A stretch of DNA of 64,000 nt from Rutidosis leptorrhynchoides (GCF_046630445.1 NC_092335.1:545670001-545734000); one strand, 5' to 3'. Numbered from the stretch's first letter, positions 1 to 13,900 are shown. A program made the numbers and translations. The notes: generated from the letters alone by a model not told the origin.

Positions 1-597
1 GAAGTAGGGGATAGACAGATTACGGGTCCGGAGATAATACAAGAAACTACCGAGAAGATCATCCAAATTCAACAACGATTGAAAACCGCCCAAAGTCAAT
101 AAAAGAGCTATGCTGACATTAAAAGAAAAGATATAGAATTTGAAATTGAAATTGGAGAGATTTTCATGCTTAAAGTTGCACCTTGGAAAGGCGTTGTTCG
201 ATTTGGTAAACGAGGGAAATTAAATCCAAGGTATATTGGACCATTCAAGATTATTGATCGTGTTGGACCAGTAGCTTATCGACTTGAGTTACCTCAACAA
301 CTCGCGGCTGTACATAACACTTTCCACGTCTCGAATTTGAAGAAATGTTTTGCTAAAGAAGATCTCACTATTCCGTTAGATGAAATTCAAATCAACAAAA
401 AACTTCAATTCATCGAAGAACCCGTCGAAATAATGGATCGTGAGGTTAAAAGACTTAAGCAAAACAAGATTCCAATTGTTAAGGTTAGATGCAATGCTCA
501 TAGAGGACCAGAGTTCACCTGGGAACGAGAAGATCAGATGAAGAAAAAGTACCCACACTTATTTCCAGAAGATACGTCAACACCTCCAACTGCTTAA
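1..597 (+). pseudogene. Family A gypsy pol, 3' fragment (integrase C-terminus and chromodomain-like tail)
   Basis: This is the 3' end of a Ty3/gypsy polyprotein whose upstream part lies outside the window. From 166 it is open to the stop at 597 and matches the C-terminus of the complete family A element at 49930-50526 almost codon for codon. It contains the integrase C-terminal stretch (around [14 protein letters not shown] and [12 protein letters not shown]) and a chromodomain-like tail ([12 protein letters not shown] to [16 protein letters not shown]). That tail order is typical of Tekay-type chromoviruses. An in-frame TAA near position 100 replaces a glutamine or arginine codon of the sister copy. 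The 6-base unit gaaatt is duplicated near 140, which keeps the frame. The 3' LTR follows at 633. It is a dead copy. Confidence 0.9.
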
Positions 598-632
598 AAT
601 TTCAGGACGAAATTTATTTAACGGGTAGGTAC

Positions 633-3162
633 TGTAGTGACACGAACTTTTCCATGTTTATATATATTAAATAAAATTGTTATTTACATGATTAAGTATT
701 TCCAACATATTAAGCAATCAAACTTGTTAAGACTTGATTAATTGAAATAGGTTTCATATAGACAATTGACCACCCAAGTTAACCGGTGATTCACGAACGT
801 TAAAACTTGTAAAAACTATATGATGACATATATATGAATATATATATAGTTAACATGATATTATGATAATTAAGTATCTCATTAGGTATTTTAACAATGA
901 GTTATATACATAAAATTGAGTTTATTGAATTAAGAAACTAGAAACGATATATATAACGATTATCGTTATAACAACGTCTTACTAAATACATATGAATCAT
1001 ATTAAGATATTGATACACTATGTTTAATCATGATAAATGATAAGTAAACATGTCATTAAGTGTATTAACAATGAACCACATATGTAAAAACAAGACTACT
1101 AACTTAATGATTTCGAAACGAGACATATATGTAACGATTATCGTTGTAACAACATTTAACTGTATATATATCATACTAAGATATATTAATATATCATAAT
1201 ATCATGATAATGTAATAATTTAACATCTCATTAGATATAGTAAACATTGGGTTAACAACATTTAATATGATCGTTAACTTAAAGGTTTCAAATCAACATT
1301 TACATGTAACGACTAACGATGACTTAACGACTCAGTTAAAATGTATAAACATGTAGTGTTTTAATATGTATTCATACAATTTTGAAAGACTTAAATACAC
1401 TTATCAAAATACTTCTACTTAACAAAAATGCTTACAATTACATCCTCGTTCAGTTTCATCAACAATTCTACTCGTATGCACCCGTATTCATACTCGTACA
1501 ATACACAGCTTTTAGATGTATGTACTATTTGTATATACACTCCAATGATCAGCTCTTATCAGCCCATGTAAGTCACCTAACACATGTGGGAACCATCATT
1601 TGGCAACTAGCATGAAATATCTCATAAAATTACAAAAATATTAGTAATCATTCATGACTTATTTACATGTAAACAAAATTACACATCCTTTATATCTAAT
1701 CCATATACCAACGACCAAAAACACCTACAAACACTTTCATTATTCAATTTTCTTCATCTAATTGATCTCTCTCAAGTTCTATCTTCAAGTTCTAAGTGTT
1801 CTTCATAAATTCTATAAGTTCTAGTTTCATAAAATCAAGAATACTTCCAAGTTTGCTAGCTTACTTCCAATCTTGTAAAGTGATCATCCAACCTCAAGAA
1901 ATCTTTCTTATTTAAAGTAAGAAATATTTCTAATACAAGGTAATACTCATATTCAAACTTTGATTCAATTTCTATAACTATAACAATGTTATTTCGAGTG
2001 GAAATCTTACTTGAACTTGTTTTCGTGTCATGATTCTGCTTCAAGAACTTTCAAGCCATCCAAGGATCCTTTGAAGCTAGATCTATTTTTTTCATTTCTA
2101 GTAGGTTTATCCACAAAACTTGAGGTAGTAATGATGTTCATAACATCATTCTATTCATATATATAAAACTACCTTATTCGAAGGTTTAAACTTGTAATCA
2201 CTAGAACATAGTTTAGTTAATTCTAAATTTGTTCGCAAACAAAAATTAATCCTTCTAACTTGACATTTAAAATCAACTAAACACATGTTCTATATCTTTA
2301 TGATATGCTAACTTAATGATTTAAAACCTGGAAACACGAAAATACCGTAAAACCGGATATACGCCGTCGTAGTAACACCGCGGGCTATTTTGGGTTTGAT
2401 AATTAAAAACTATGATAAACTTTGATTTAAAAGTTGTTATTCTGGAAAAATGATTTTTCTTATGAACATGAAACTATATCCAAAAATCATGGTTAAACTC
2501 AAAGTGGAAGTATGTTTTTCAAAAAGGTCATCAAGACGTCGTTCTTTCGACTGAAATGACTACCTCTTACAAAAATGACTTGTAACTTATATTTCCGAAA
2601 ATAAACCTATACTTTTTCTATTGATTCATAAAATAAAGTTCAATATGAAACCATAGCAACTTGATTCACTCAAAACGGATTTAAAACGAAGAAGTTATGG
2701 GTAAAACAAGATTGGATAATTTTTCTTGTTATAGCTACGTGAAAATTGGTAACAAATCTATATTAATCATATCCTAGCTAACTTATATTGTATTATACAT
2801 ATATTCTAATATATTATGTAATCTTGGGATACCATAGACACTTTTGCAAATGTTTTGACATATCATATCGACCCATGTATATATTATTTGGAACAACCAT
2901 AGATACTCTATATGCAGTAATGTTGGAGTTAGCTATACAGGGTTGTGGTTGATTCCAAAAATATATATACTTTGAGTTGTGATCTAGCCTGAGATGTGTA
3001 TACACTGGGTCGTGGATTGATTCAAGATAATATATATCAATTTATATCTGTACATCTAACTATGGACAACTAGTTGTAGGTTACTAACGAGGACAGCTGA
3101 ATTAATAAACTTAAAACATCAAAATGTATTAAAAATGTTGTAAATATATTTTGAACATACTT

Positions 3163-3244
<82 letters not shown>

Positions 3245-4135
3245 ACATTTGTTATAGGTTCGTGAATCGACCAGTGGCCAAGTCTTACTCCCGACGAAGT
3301 AAAAATCTGTGAAAGTGAGTTATAGTCCCACTTTTAAAATCTAATATTTTGGGATGAGAATACATGCAATTTAATAAATATTTTACAAAATAGACACAAG
3401 TAAATGAAACTACTTTATATGGGTGAATGATCGAAGCCGAATATGCCCCTTTTTAGCTTGGTAGCCTAAGAATTTGGGAACAGACCCCCAAATTGATGCG
3501 AATCCTAAAGATAGATCTATCGGGCCCAACAAACCCCATTCTGGAATTTGGAATGCTTTAGTACTTCGAAATTATCATGTCCGATGGATGTCCCGGAATG
3601 ATGGGGATATTCTATATGCATCTTGTTAATGTCGGTTACCAGGTGTTCACCGTATGAATAATTTTTATCTCTATGTATGGGATGTATTGAAATATGAAAT
3701 CTTGTGGTCTATTATTTCGATTGATAAATATATAGGTTAAACCTATAACTCACCAACATTTTTGTTGACGTTTAAAGCATGTTTATTCTCAGGTGATTAT
3801 TAAGGGCTTTCGCTGTTGCATACTAAAATAAGGACAAGATTTGGAGTCCATGCTTGTATGATATTATGTAAAAACTGCATTCAAGAAACTTATTTTTGAT
3901 GTAATATATTCTTATTGTAAACCATTATGTAATGGTCGTGTGTAAACGGTATATTTTAGATTATCATTATTTGATAATCTACGTAATGCTTTTTAAACCT
4001 TCATCGATAAAATAAAGGTTATGGTTGTTTTAAAAATGAATGCAGTCTTTGAAAACGTCTCATATAGAGGTCAAAACCTCGCGATAAAATCAATTAATAT
4101 GGAACGTTTATAATCAATATGAACGGGACATTTCA
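633..4135 (+). repeat. Family A 3' LTR (copy 1)
   Basis: The LTR starts TGTAGTGACACG directly after the polypurine-like tract ending in aacgggtaggtac and ends GGGACATTTCA. It aligns throughout with the family A LTRs at 10929, 38272 and 50562. It is longer than those at 38272 and 50562 mainly because of a (TA)n expansion at 3165-3240. A stretch around 1690-1760 (tcctttatatctaatcc followed by a pyrimidine-rich leader) is the likely promoter/start region by its position in the LTR. The next five bases, GAATT, lie inside another LTR, so this element is nested. Small open frames here recur in every LTR copy and follow sequence identity, not coding. Confidence 0.9.
3165..3240. repeat. (AT)n microsatellite in a family A LTR
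   Basis: About 38 uninterrupted AT units. At the same place in the other family A LTRs only a short 'gatatatatgta' is present, so the tract expanded after this copy inserted. Confidence 0.97.
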
Positions 4136-4245
4136 GAATTCTTGATGAAAACAAATGGGAATACGATTGTGATTATTTTTGTTAAGTAAGAGTGTTTTGT
4201 TATATGTATTGAAGTCCTTCAAATGTGTATTAATACATCTTAATA

Positions 4246-4327
<82 letters not shown>

Positions 4328-4859
4328 TTTAACTGAGTCGTTAAATCATCGTTAGTCGTTACATATAAGTGTTGTTTCGAAACCTTTAAGTTAACGACCT
4401 TGTTAAATGTAATTAATCCCATTGTTATTATATCTAATGGGATGTTAAATTGTTATATTATCATGATAACATAGTGTGTTAATATATTTTTAATACGATA
4501 TATAAATTTTAAGACGTTATTACAACGATAATCGTTACGTATATATATCGTTTCGAAATCCTTAAGTTAGTAGTCTCATTTTATGTATATAGTTCATTGT
4601 TAATATACTTAATGAGATACTTAATTATCATTTCATCATGTTAAACATATATATAAGTTCATATATATATTATCATGTTATTTACAAGTTATAACGTTCG
4701 TGAATCATCGGACAAGTTGGGTGGTCACACGTTTACACAAAATTCGTTTCAATTAATCAAGTCTTAAAAAGTTTGATTGCTTAATATGTTGGAAACATTT
4801 AATCATGTAAATATTAATATTGTTCAATATATAATCATGGAAAAATCTGGGTCATGACA
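4136..4859 (-). repeat. Inverted, truncated family A-type LTR
   Basis: This is the reverse complement of the first 800 or so bases of a family A-type LTR. Its 5' terminus is at 4859 (reading TGTCATGACCC on the minus strand), and it breaks off at 4136, in the LTR region that reads 'catcaacaattctac' in other copies. The break is exactly where the 3' LTR of copy 1 ends, so copy 1 inserted into this LTR; the rest should lie left of the window. It contains a (TA)n tract at 4249-4324. It is more diverged than the other family A LTRs, which agrees with its being older. Confidence 0.85.
4249..4324. repeat. (TA)n microsatellite
   Basis: Uninterrupted TA dinucleotides inside the inverted LTR fragment. 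On the plus strand they sit just before the conserved 'catttt aactgagtcgtt' block. Confidence 0.97.
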
Positions 4860-6288
4860 CACCGCACGATGGTTAGAAGGATAGCCAAGGAAAATGCATG
4901 GTGTATAGCGAGGGGCGAGTTTATTGGTGGCATTGAGGTGAGGGTAACATAAACAACTAAAACCCAAAGGATGGCATAGTTGGGTTTAGATTTGTATAAG
5001 TGAACATGAGGGATCTAATGATTAATGGCAGATGAGGGGAGAATATTAAGAAGGTGGGCAGCCATGTGGAGAGCTTCGACCCAGAAGTGAGGAGGTAAGT
5101 GGGCTTGAAATAGAAGTGTGCGAATTAAGTTATTGATTGTGCGAATCATGCATTCGGGCTTCCCTTTTTGTTGAGAAGTCTGAGGACAGGATAACCGAAT
5201 GTGTATTCCGTTGGTTTGAAAGAGCTCGTGGATAGAGTGGTTATCAAATTCTCCGCCATGGTTGCATTGGAAGGCTTTAATTTCACTCTTGAATTGGGTT
5301 TTGACAAAAGAGCGGAAATGTAGGAACTTTGAAAATGCGTCAGACTTATCACATAACGGGTAGACCCAGAGATAGTGAGAGAAGTGATCAAGAAATATAA
5401 TAAAATATTTAATTCCAATAGCACTCGAAAGTGGAGAAGTCCAAAAATCTGAATGGATAATATCAAAACATGTAGTAACATTAGATTTAGAAGAGCAAAA
5501 TGGAAGGCGAACATGCTTGCCTAACTGACAAGTGTGGCAAAGTGTGTCCGACTTTGTTTTATTACATAAGATAATATTACTATAATTTAAACGTCGCAAA
5601 ATATCGTTGCTAGGGTGGCCTAAACGTTGGTGCCACGTAGTGTGAGATGTAAGCAGGGCAGAAGGAAAACGCCGGGAAAGAGAGCTCGTGATCGGATACA
5701 GGTCACCCGTGCTGTCACATCGGAGGAGGAGCTGACGAGTCCGATAGTCCTTCACGAAAAAACCAAACTCGTCAAAATCAATGGAGACTTTATTATCGCG
5801 TGTAAATTGTCGAACATAAATAAGGTTTTTAATAATATTTGGTGTTACAAGGACATTATTTAGGTGTAAGGGTCGGTGTAGTGCTGGCACGGTGCTAAAG
5901 CCGGTGCTAATGACAGGAATAGAATTCCCGTCACCAACAACAACCGACGGATAAGTGCGATGATTAAAAACACGTCTTAGAGTATTAGCAGAGGAAGTTA
6001 AGTGCTTGGAGGCACCTGTATCCATATGTCAGTTAGTATCACCAACATCCTGTAAAGTAAACGTGTTAAAAGCATGGGGCAAAACTGTCTCGCTACCCAA
6101 ATAATATGGACGCGAAGTAGGTCGAATGGAATGAGGTTGGGTTATAAAGGCCTGTTGAGGCCCACTACCACCAAAATTAGTGGAGGTCAGTCCATTGTAA
6201 TATGACCAGGTCCACGACCTAAAATACCAGGCCCAGTTTGCGGCCCAAAGTAAAACCCACCGGAATACCAGGCCCAGTCCATTTGTAA
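4860..6288 (-). pseudogene. Copia protease/integrase fragment
   Basis: The longest open piece runs 6025 to 5015. It begins at the protease/linker motif MDTGASKHL and continues through the GAG-pre-integrase zinc region (HQRLGHPS, CHTCQLGKH) into the integrase core. The first catalytic Asp is in HSDFW and the Glu is in KGKPECMIR. The second Asp position reads FQCNHGGEF, with Asn where CD(N/S)GGEF is usual. Upstream, a TGA stands where a Trp codon would precede the HMDTGAS block, so protease and gag are out of contact. Downstream of 5015 the frame is broken but still recognisable to 4860 (LAPRYTPCIFLGYPSNH). The product would be inactive. Confidence 0.88.
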
Positions 6289-6408
6289 TATGTGATGAGT
6301 AGTGAAGGACTAGATGCTCGGCGTCGAGGCTAGGGGTCGCGGTTGATGTCTAACTTCTAAGTGTGGGTGCGGATCACGAGGACGTGATCGAAATAAGTGG
6401 GGGAGAGT
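6289..6408 (+). mobile_element. Family B internal 3' end with polypurine tract
   Basis: About 120 bases matching 9115-9235 with few changes. It ends in the purine-rich ataagtgggggagag immediately before the LTR start TGTAAGACCCG. This is the normal position of a gypsy polypurine tract. Its left edge abuts copia sequence directly, with no LTR and no visible target duplication, so the left part of the element has been lost. Confidence 0.8.
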
Positions 6409-6464
6409 TGTAAGACCCGTTTATTCGTACGATGTATATATGTAGAGCACGTACGACGTATAAC

Positions 6465-6507
<43 letters not shown>

Positions 6508-6539
6508 AAAGAATATATATGTGTGTGTGTATCGATTAA

Positions 6540-6608
<69 letters not shown>

Positions 6609-7584
6609 TGCATGTGTAAAGAGTGCGAGAGTTGACCGAGGGTTGTTATACGTGTCATAAAGTGTATGTACGTTGTACGAATGAAGAGCTCAAAGCGGGT
6701 ATGAGTCTTATTGTTCGACAAGTTGAAAATTGGATGAAAAACGCCCAAGGCCGCGGCGCGACCAACGGAACCGCGGCGCGATAATGAACTCAAATCAAGA
6801 TCAGACAGCATGCAAACAAGACCACCAGACCACGCTGTAGGTCGCGGCGTGGAGAAAGAAGGCCGCGGCGCGGCGCTTCTGGGTGACTGGTTCCGGATTT
6901 TGCAATTTTAAAGGGAATGTGAGGGCATTTTGGTCTTTTTGAGTATGGGACAGATTATATCCCTAAATCTGGTCCATTCATTTCATTTTCTTATTTTCAT
7001 TTCCTTTTTCTTTCTCATTTTCCTCTCAAAACTTCAAACCCCAATTCATTCTAAGTGTAAATCAAGGAAGAGGAAGCGGGATTCGATCTTTGGAGCAAGA
7101 AGAAACGTTGTTCTTCTCGTTCTTAGCTACAAGTTGATACTAGCGGTAAGCTCTAACTCCGAATTTCGTTTTCGTGTTTACCATCTAAATTTTGGGCTTT
7201 TGATTGTATGTTCATACATGGAACCCCACTAGTTGTTAATGGAAGATGATAACTAGGATTCGGGTTTATAAGTGATGAATGCGGGTTTTGACTTTGGTGT
7301 GCAAGTTTAAACATGCGAGACTTGCAAAGAGTGAATAATCATTAGTATTAGTGATTATTGATGTATTGGAAACCATTTGAGTTCGATTGGTTGACTAATT
7401 TTGAATAGAGTCAAAATTGGGGTTTGATGATGATTGTGGCCCGATTGTCGTTTTAGTTGAGTTTATAAACTTAAAATGAGTTAAGTTAAAGTATAAACTT
7501 GAGTTAATGGCGTTTTGAAGTCAAAACTAGCAAATGGTGAGATGTTGACTTTTTAAGGGTCAAAATGGGTTTTCGAGCGAAACT
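6409..7584 (+). repeat. Truncated family B LTR (left copy)
   Basis: It starts TGTAAGACCCG and follows the right family B LTR (9236-10562) base by base apart from microsatellite length, until 'cgagcgaaact', where the two diverge abruptly. The remaining 3' part of the LTR is missing. Contents: two (TA)n blocks (6467-6503, 6541-6606), a GC-rich CCGCGGCGCG block around 6745-6880, and a pyrimidine-rich leader around 6960-7035. Confidence 0.85.
6467..6606. repeat. Two (TA)n microsatellite blocks
   Basis: Two TA runs (6467-6503 and 6541-6606) separated by 'aagtaaagaatatatatgtgtg' and 'gtatcgattaag'. The same spacer appears in the right family B LTR, where it has been inverted and duplicated. Confidence 0.95.
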
Positions 7585-9235
7585 AATGGATGTTGTGAAC
7601 ATCAATGGTTGTGTGTTATAGTGTAGCATATTATATTGTTCGTATGATATGCTATTAGTTTGCTAGCGTGTGTTGATGGATAGTGTTATCCGTTAGGATT
7701 CACTATAGTGTAGCAGTGCGCGATGTTGCACTACTCGTTGAGTAATCGAGGCCGAAAGAGCGTGGACGTGAAATGGATTGACGATTTGACATTTCCATAT
7801 GGTATAGTGACTAGCAAATTCGAGTTAGTTCACTTGATGATTGACAAGCCTTATAGGTATAGTCTAGAGATGTGTGCTGACTTGGGTTGACTGTGTATAG
7901 TTAACCAAGTATATGGTGATGAGACCATAATGCAAATTGTACGATTGGGGAAATTGACAAGGCGTGTCAATATATATTAGCTAGTGATATGATGTTCGTT
8001 AGCGATCGAATGTGACGTGGTGAGTGATGTCGATTGATCTCACTTTTGATGACCAAGATGGCGATTGGTGATTGTGTGGCGAGTGTTGTACACTCTTGAA
8101 GGCCACTTTTCTTTTATTTGTGTGTGATCGTGGTATGCAGTTCGAGAGGCATTTTCGTGGACCACGTACGGGTGCGAGTAAAATCACGGGTGTTGACTAG
8201 TTTTGAAGTTTGTTGATAACCGTGTTAACGGTTAAGATAAGTGCGAGTTAGAGTATAAGACTTGGTGTTTCCAAGCATATCCGTGACGATAAGTGAAAGG
8301 ATGTTAGGTTCGTTATGCGGCCTAAATAGTTGAGACTAGCGGTCGAGGCTAGTGTGATGCAAGCGTTGAACCATGAAGTTCGTTGGTTCGTTTGATTTCG
8401 AGACGTTAGATGAAGTGTTGCATCAAGTGTGAATCCTGAAAGGGTTGAGTTTTAAAATCTTGATGGCATTGACGGGAGTTGCATAACATGACGATAGGTG
8501 CCTTCCTTATACCTACTAGTGTAATGTTGACTCCGATGGTGATTATTTTGTACATGGGTGCCGATGAGAAACCCGAGGGTACGATGATGTGTGGTGATGG
8601 CGTATAGCGGACGCCAAAGATTAGACTTAGTTGAGAAGTCGAGGTTTGAATACCTCAAGAATTGTTTGTGAAGAGATGATTAAATTGACCAACGTTGTGG
8701 CCGGTCATTTGTAATCCGGAAGGTTAAAATTCCGCGAGATGCGATGATCTTGGCGGTAATTGTACGGGACTAAAGGTCCTAAGTGGTGGAGTTAGCTACC
8801 AGAGATTACGATACAATCCCTATATAGTGAACGTGAATGTGCGGGCTAGCGGAAGTCGGCCCGATGGAGAACGATCACGAAGTGTGAAGTGTTGAATCGA
8901 CTACTGAGTTTCGTTTTGTGAATGCCATGTGTGAGAATAATGGCAACATGTTTGTTGGAAGAGTCGATATGTGTGTGATTGAGCGATCAAGTGTTGCTTA
9001 AATTGAGAAAGAAGACTTTGAAAGCCTTCGGAAAAGTCCCGAGTTAGACATTGAAGCGGTTGGTGAAGGTTTTAATGGCGAGAATCGTCGGTGAGTTGTG
9101 CCATCTTTAGACGACTATGTGATGAGTAGTGAAGGACCGGATGCACGGCGTCGAGGCGAGCGGTCGCGGTTGATGTCTAACTTCTAAGTGTGGGTGCGGA
9201 TCACGAGGACGTGATCAAAATAAGTGGGGGAGAGT
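7585..9235 (+). mobile_element. Family B internal region, no recognisable coding
   Basis: Sequence between the truncated left LTR and the right LTR, ending in the same polypurine tract (aagtgggggagag) before 9236. I found no gag, protease, RT or integrase motif on either strand and only short open frames. Base composition is more balanced than in the surrounding AT-rich DNA. It could be the non-coding interior of a large non-autonomous LTR element (LARD-like) or heavily decayed coding sequence. Confidence 0.6.
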
Positions 9236-9291
9236 TGTAAGACCCGTTTATTCGTACGATGCATATATGTAGAGCACGTACGACGTATAAC

Positions 9292-9293
<2 letters not shown>

Positions 9294-9328
<35 letters not shown>

Positions 9329-9358
9329 TAAAGAATATATATATGTGTGTATCGAATA

Positions 9359-9441
<83 letters not shown>

Positions 9442-9501
9442 TTTACTTATATATATATATATATATAAACTTATTCGATACACACATATATATATTCTTT
9501 A

Positions 9502-9592
<91 letters not shown>
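9294..9592. repeat. (TA)n tracts with a perfect inverted repeat
   Basis: Three TA blocks separated by non-repetitive spacers. The spacer at about 9324-9366 and that at 9465-9508 are perfect reverse complements over about 43 bases, including the unique part gtatcgaataag. A third, shorter inverted spacer (ttctttactt) lies at 9439-9448 between them. The result is a large palindrome-like structure. Both strands therefore show the same spurious repetitive Tyr-Ile reading frame. Confidence 0.9.
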
Positions 9593-9595
<3 letters not shown>

Positions 9596-10928
9596 TGCAT
9601 GTGTAAAGAGTGCGAGAGTTGATCGAGGGTTGTTATACGTGTCATAAAGTGTATGTACGTTGCACGAATGAAGAGCTCGAAGCGGGTACGAGTCTTATTG
9701 TTCGACAAGTTGAAAACTGGACGAAAAAAGCCCAAGGTCGCTGTACGACCAACGAAACCGCGACGCGGTATAACTCAAATCAAGATCAGACAGCATGCAA
9801 ACAAGACCACCAGACAATGTTGTAGGTCACGGCGCGGAGAAAGAAGGTCGCGACGCTTCTGGGTGACTGGTTCTGGATTTCGCAATTTTAAAGGGAATGT
9901 GAGGGCATTTTGGTCTTTTTACGTATGGGACAGATTATATCCCCAAATCTGGTCCATTCATTTCATTTTCTTATTTTTCATTTTTTTTCTTTCTCATTTT
10001 CCTCTCAAAACTTCAAACCTCAATTCATTCTAAGTGTAAATCAAGGAAGAGGAAGAGGGATTTGATCCTTGGAGCAAGAAGAAACGGTGTTCTCATCGTT
10101 CTTAGCTACAAGTTGAGACTAGCAGTAAGCTCTAACTTCGAATTTCGTTTTCGTGTTCATCATCTAAATTTAGGGCTTTTGATTGTATGTTCATAGATGG
10201 AACCCCACTAGTTGTTAATGGAAGATGATAACTAGGATTCGGGTTTATAAGTGATAAAGGCGGGTTTTGGGTTTGGTGTGCAAGTTTAAACATGCGAGAC
10301 TTGCAAAGAGTGAATAATCACTAGTATTAGTGATTATTGATGTATTGGAAACCATTTGAGTTCGATTGATTGACTAATTTTGAATAGAGTCAAAATTAGG
10401 GTTTGATGATGATTGTGGCCCGATTGTCATTTTAGTTGAGTTTATAAACTTAAAATGAGTTAAGTTAAAGTATAAACTTGAGTTAATGGCGTTTTGAAGT
10501 CAAAACTAGCAAATGGTGAGATGTTGACTTTTTAAGGGTCAAAATGGGTTTCGAGCGAAACTTGAGTTAAAATGCGTTCGAGTGCTAAAGTTGGTACTTT
10601 TAGGTATGTTGGGTACGCGGGATTTGGTTTTGTTGGTTTTCGACCTTCGATTAGCGTTAAAAGTGCAAAAGGGTGTAATTTGCACTTGTTGTTCATTTGG
10701 GCGGGTCGAGAGTCCAAATGAGTTTGTATTGATGATTATGTGATAAATGGAATAGGTACGTTCCATTAGCGAGTTGCGGGATTAGATTGCACTTCATCGA
10801 GGCGTTTAAGGTGAGTGTAAATTTACTATACGTGTATGTATGTATAGGATGCGTGCGTGTGTGTAGAGTGGCCTTTGCTCGGGTTTACTCTATGTTTGTG
10901 AGGGAGAATGGACCCCTCTTGTGCTTCG

Positions 10929-13900
10929 TGTAGTGACCCGAACTTTTTCAAACCTTTCTATGATTATATGTTTAATGAAAACTATATTTACATGATTAAA
11001 TGTTTCCAACATGTTAAGTAATCAAACTTGTTAAGACTTGGTTAATTGAAACGAAAATTTTGTAAACGTCTGATTACCCAGTTTGACCAATGATTCACGA
11101 ACGCTATAAGTTATATATGACATGATGATACATAAATGAATAAATATATATGTTTAACATGATATAATGATCATCAAGTATCTCATTAAAAATAGTAACA
11201 ATAAGTTATATACTTAAAAAGAGACTATTGACGTATGAAACTCGAAACGATACATATAATGATTATCGTTATAACCACGTCTTACTAAATATATATGAAG
11301 CATATTAATACATTGTTATATTATATATAACATGATAATATGATAATTAAATATATCATTAAGTGTATTAACAATGAACTACATAAGTAAAAACAGGACT
11401 ACTAACTTAAGGATTTCGAAACGAGACATATATGTAATGATTATCGTTGTAACGATATTTAAATGTATATATCATATTAAGATATATTAATATATCATAA
11501 TATCATGATTATTATATCATGATAATATAATAATTTAAAATCTCATTTGATATTATAAACTTTGGGTTAACAACATTTAACAAGATCGTTAACCTAAAGG
11601 TCTCAAAACAACACTTACATGTAACGACTAACGATGACTTAACGACTCAGTTAAAATGTATATACATGTAGTGTTTTAATATGTATTCAAACACTTTTGA
11701 AAGACTTCAAGACACTTATCAAAATACTTCTACTTAACAAAAATGCTTACAATTACATCCTCGTTCAGTTTCATCAACAATTCTACTCGTATGCACCCGT
11801 ATTCGTACTCGTACAATACACAGCTTTTAGATGTATGTACTATTGGTATATACACTCCAATGATCAGCTTTTAGTATCCCATGTGATTCACCTAACACAT
11901 GTGGGAACCATCATTTGAAACTAGCATGAAATATCTCATAAAATTACAAAAATATGAGTAATCATTCATGACTTATTTACATGAAAACAAAATTACATAT
12001 CCTTTATATCTAATCCATACACCAACGACCAAAAACACCTACAAACACTTTCATTCTTCAATTTTCTTCATCTAATTGATCTCTCTCAAGTTCTATCTTC
12101 AAGTACTAAGTGTTCTTCATAAATTCTACAAGTTCTAGTTTCATAAAATCAAGAATACTTCCAAGTTTGCTAGCTTACTTCCAATCTTGTAGAGTGATCA
12201 CCCAACCTCAAGAAATCTTTCTTATTTACAGTAAGATATCTTTCTAATACAAGGTAATACTCATATTCAAACTTTGATTCAATTTCTATAACTATAACAA
12301 TCTTATTTCGAGTGAAAATCTTACTTGAACTGTTTTCGTGTCATGATTCTGCTTCAAGAACTTTCAAGCCATCCAAGGATCCTTTGAAGCTAGATCTATT
12401 TTTCTCATTTCCAGTAGCTTTATCCAGAAAACTTGAGGTAGTAATGATGTTCATAACATCATTCGATTCATACATATAAAGCTATCTTATTAGGTTTAAA
12501 CTTGTAATCACTAGAACATAGTTTAGTTAATTCTAAACTTGTTCGCAAACAAAAGTTAATCCTTCTAACTTGACTTTTAAAATCAACTAAACACATGTTC
12601 TATATCTATATTATATGCTAACTTAATTATTTAAAACCTGGAAACACGAAGAACACGGTAAAACCGGACATACGCCGTTGTAGTAACACCGCGGGCTGTT
12701 TTGGGTTAGTTAATTTAAAACTATGATAAACTTTGATTTAAAAGTTGTTCTTCTGGAAAAATGATTTTTCTTATGAACATGAAACTATATCCAAAAATCA
12801 TGGTTAAACTCAAAGTGGAAGTATGTTTTCTAAAATGGTCATCTAGACGTCGTTCTTTCGACTGAAATGACTACCTTTACAAAAACGACTTGTAACTTAT
12901 GTTTCTGACTATAAACTTATACTTTTTATGTTTAGATTCATAAAATAGAGTTCAATATGAAACCATAGCAATTTGATTCACTCAAAACGGATTTAAAATG
13001 AAGAAGTTATGGGTAAAACAAGATTGGATAATTTTTCTCGTTGTAGCAACGTGAAAATTGGTAACAAATCTATATTAATCATATCCTAGCTAACTTATAT
13101 TGTATTATACATGTATTCTAATATATTATGTAATCTTGGGATACCATAGACACGTATGCAAATGTTTTGACATATCATATCGACCCATGTGTATATATTA
13201 TTTGGAACAACCATAGACACTCTATATGCAGTAATGTGGGAGTTAGCTATACAGGGTTGAGGTTGATTCCAAAAATATATATACTTTGAGTTGTGATCTA
13301 GCCTGAGACGTGTATACACTGGGTCATGGATTGATTCAAGATAATATATATCAATTTTTTTTTCGTACATCTAACGTTGGACAACTAGTTGTAGGTTACT
13401 AACGAGGACATCTGACTTAATAAACTTAAAACATCAAAATGTATTAAAAGTGTTGTAAATATATTTTGAACATACTTTGATATATATGTACATATTTGTT
13501 ATAGGTTCGTGAATCGACCAGTGGCCAAGTCTTACTTCCCGACGAAGTAAAAATCTGTGAAAGTGAGTTATAGTCCCACTTTTAAAATCTAATATTTTTG
13601 GGATGAGAATACATGCAGGTTTTATAAATGATTTACAAAATAGACACAAGTACGTAAAACTACATTCTATGGTTGAATTATCGAAATCGAATATGCCCCT
13701 TTTTAAGTCTGGTAATCTAAGAATTAGGGAACAGACACCCTAATTGACGCGAATCTTAAAGATAGATCTATTGGGCCTAACAAACCCCATCCAAAGTACC
13801 GGATGCTTTAGTACTTCGAAATTTATATCATATCCGAAGGGTGTCCCGGAATGATGGGGATATTCTTATATATGCATCTTGTTAATGTCGGTTACCAGGT

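Noticed and set aside
1382-1615. A 73-77 codon frame (MKD..NTLIKILLLNKN) that recurs at 1382, 11697, 38846 and 51140
   Set aside because: It lies at the same place in every family A LTR, is not followed by other coding signals, and its conservation is explained by LTR identity. One copy is cut by the inverted LTR.
9347-9622. Repetitive Tyr-Ile frames on both strands
   Set aside because: Translation of (TA)n microsatellites; the same applies at 4133-4422 and 6421-6811.
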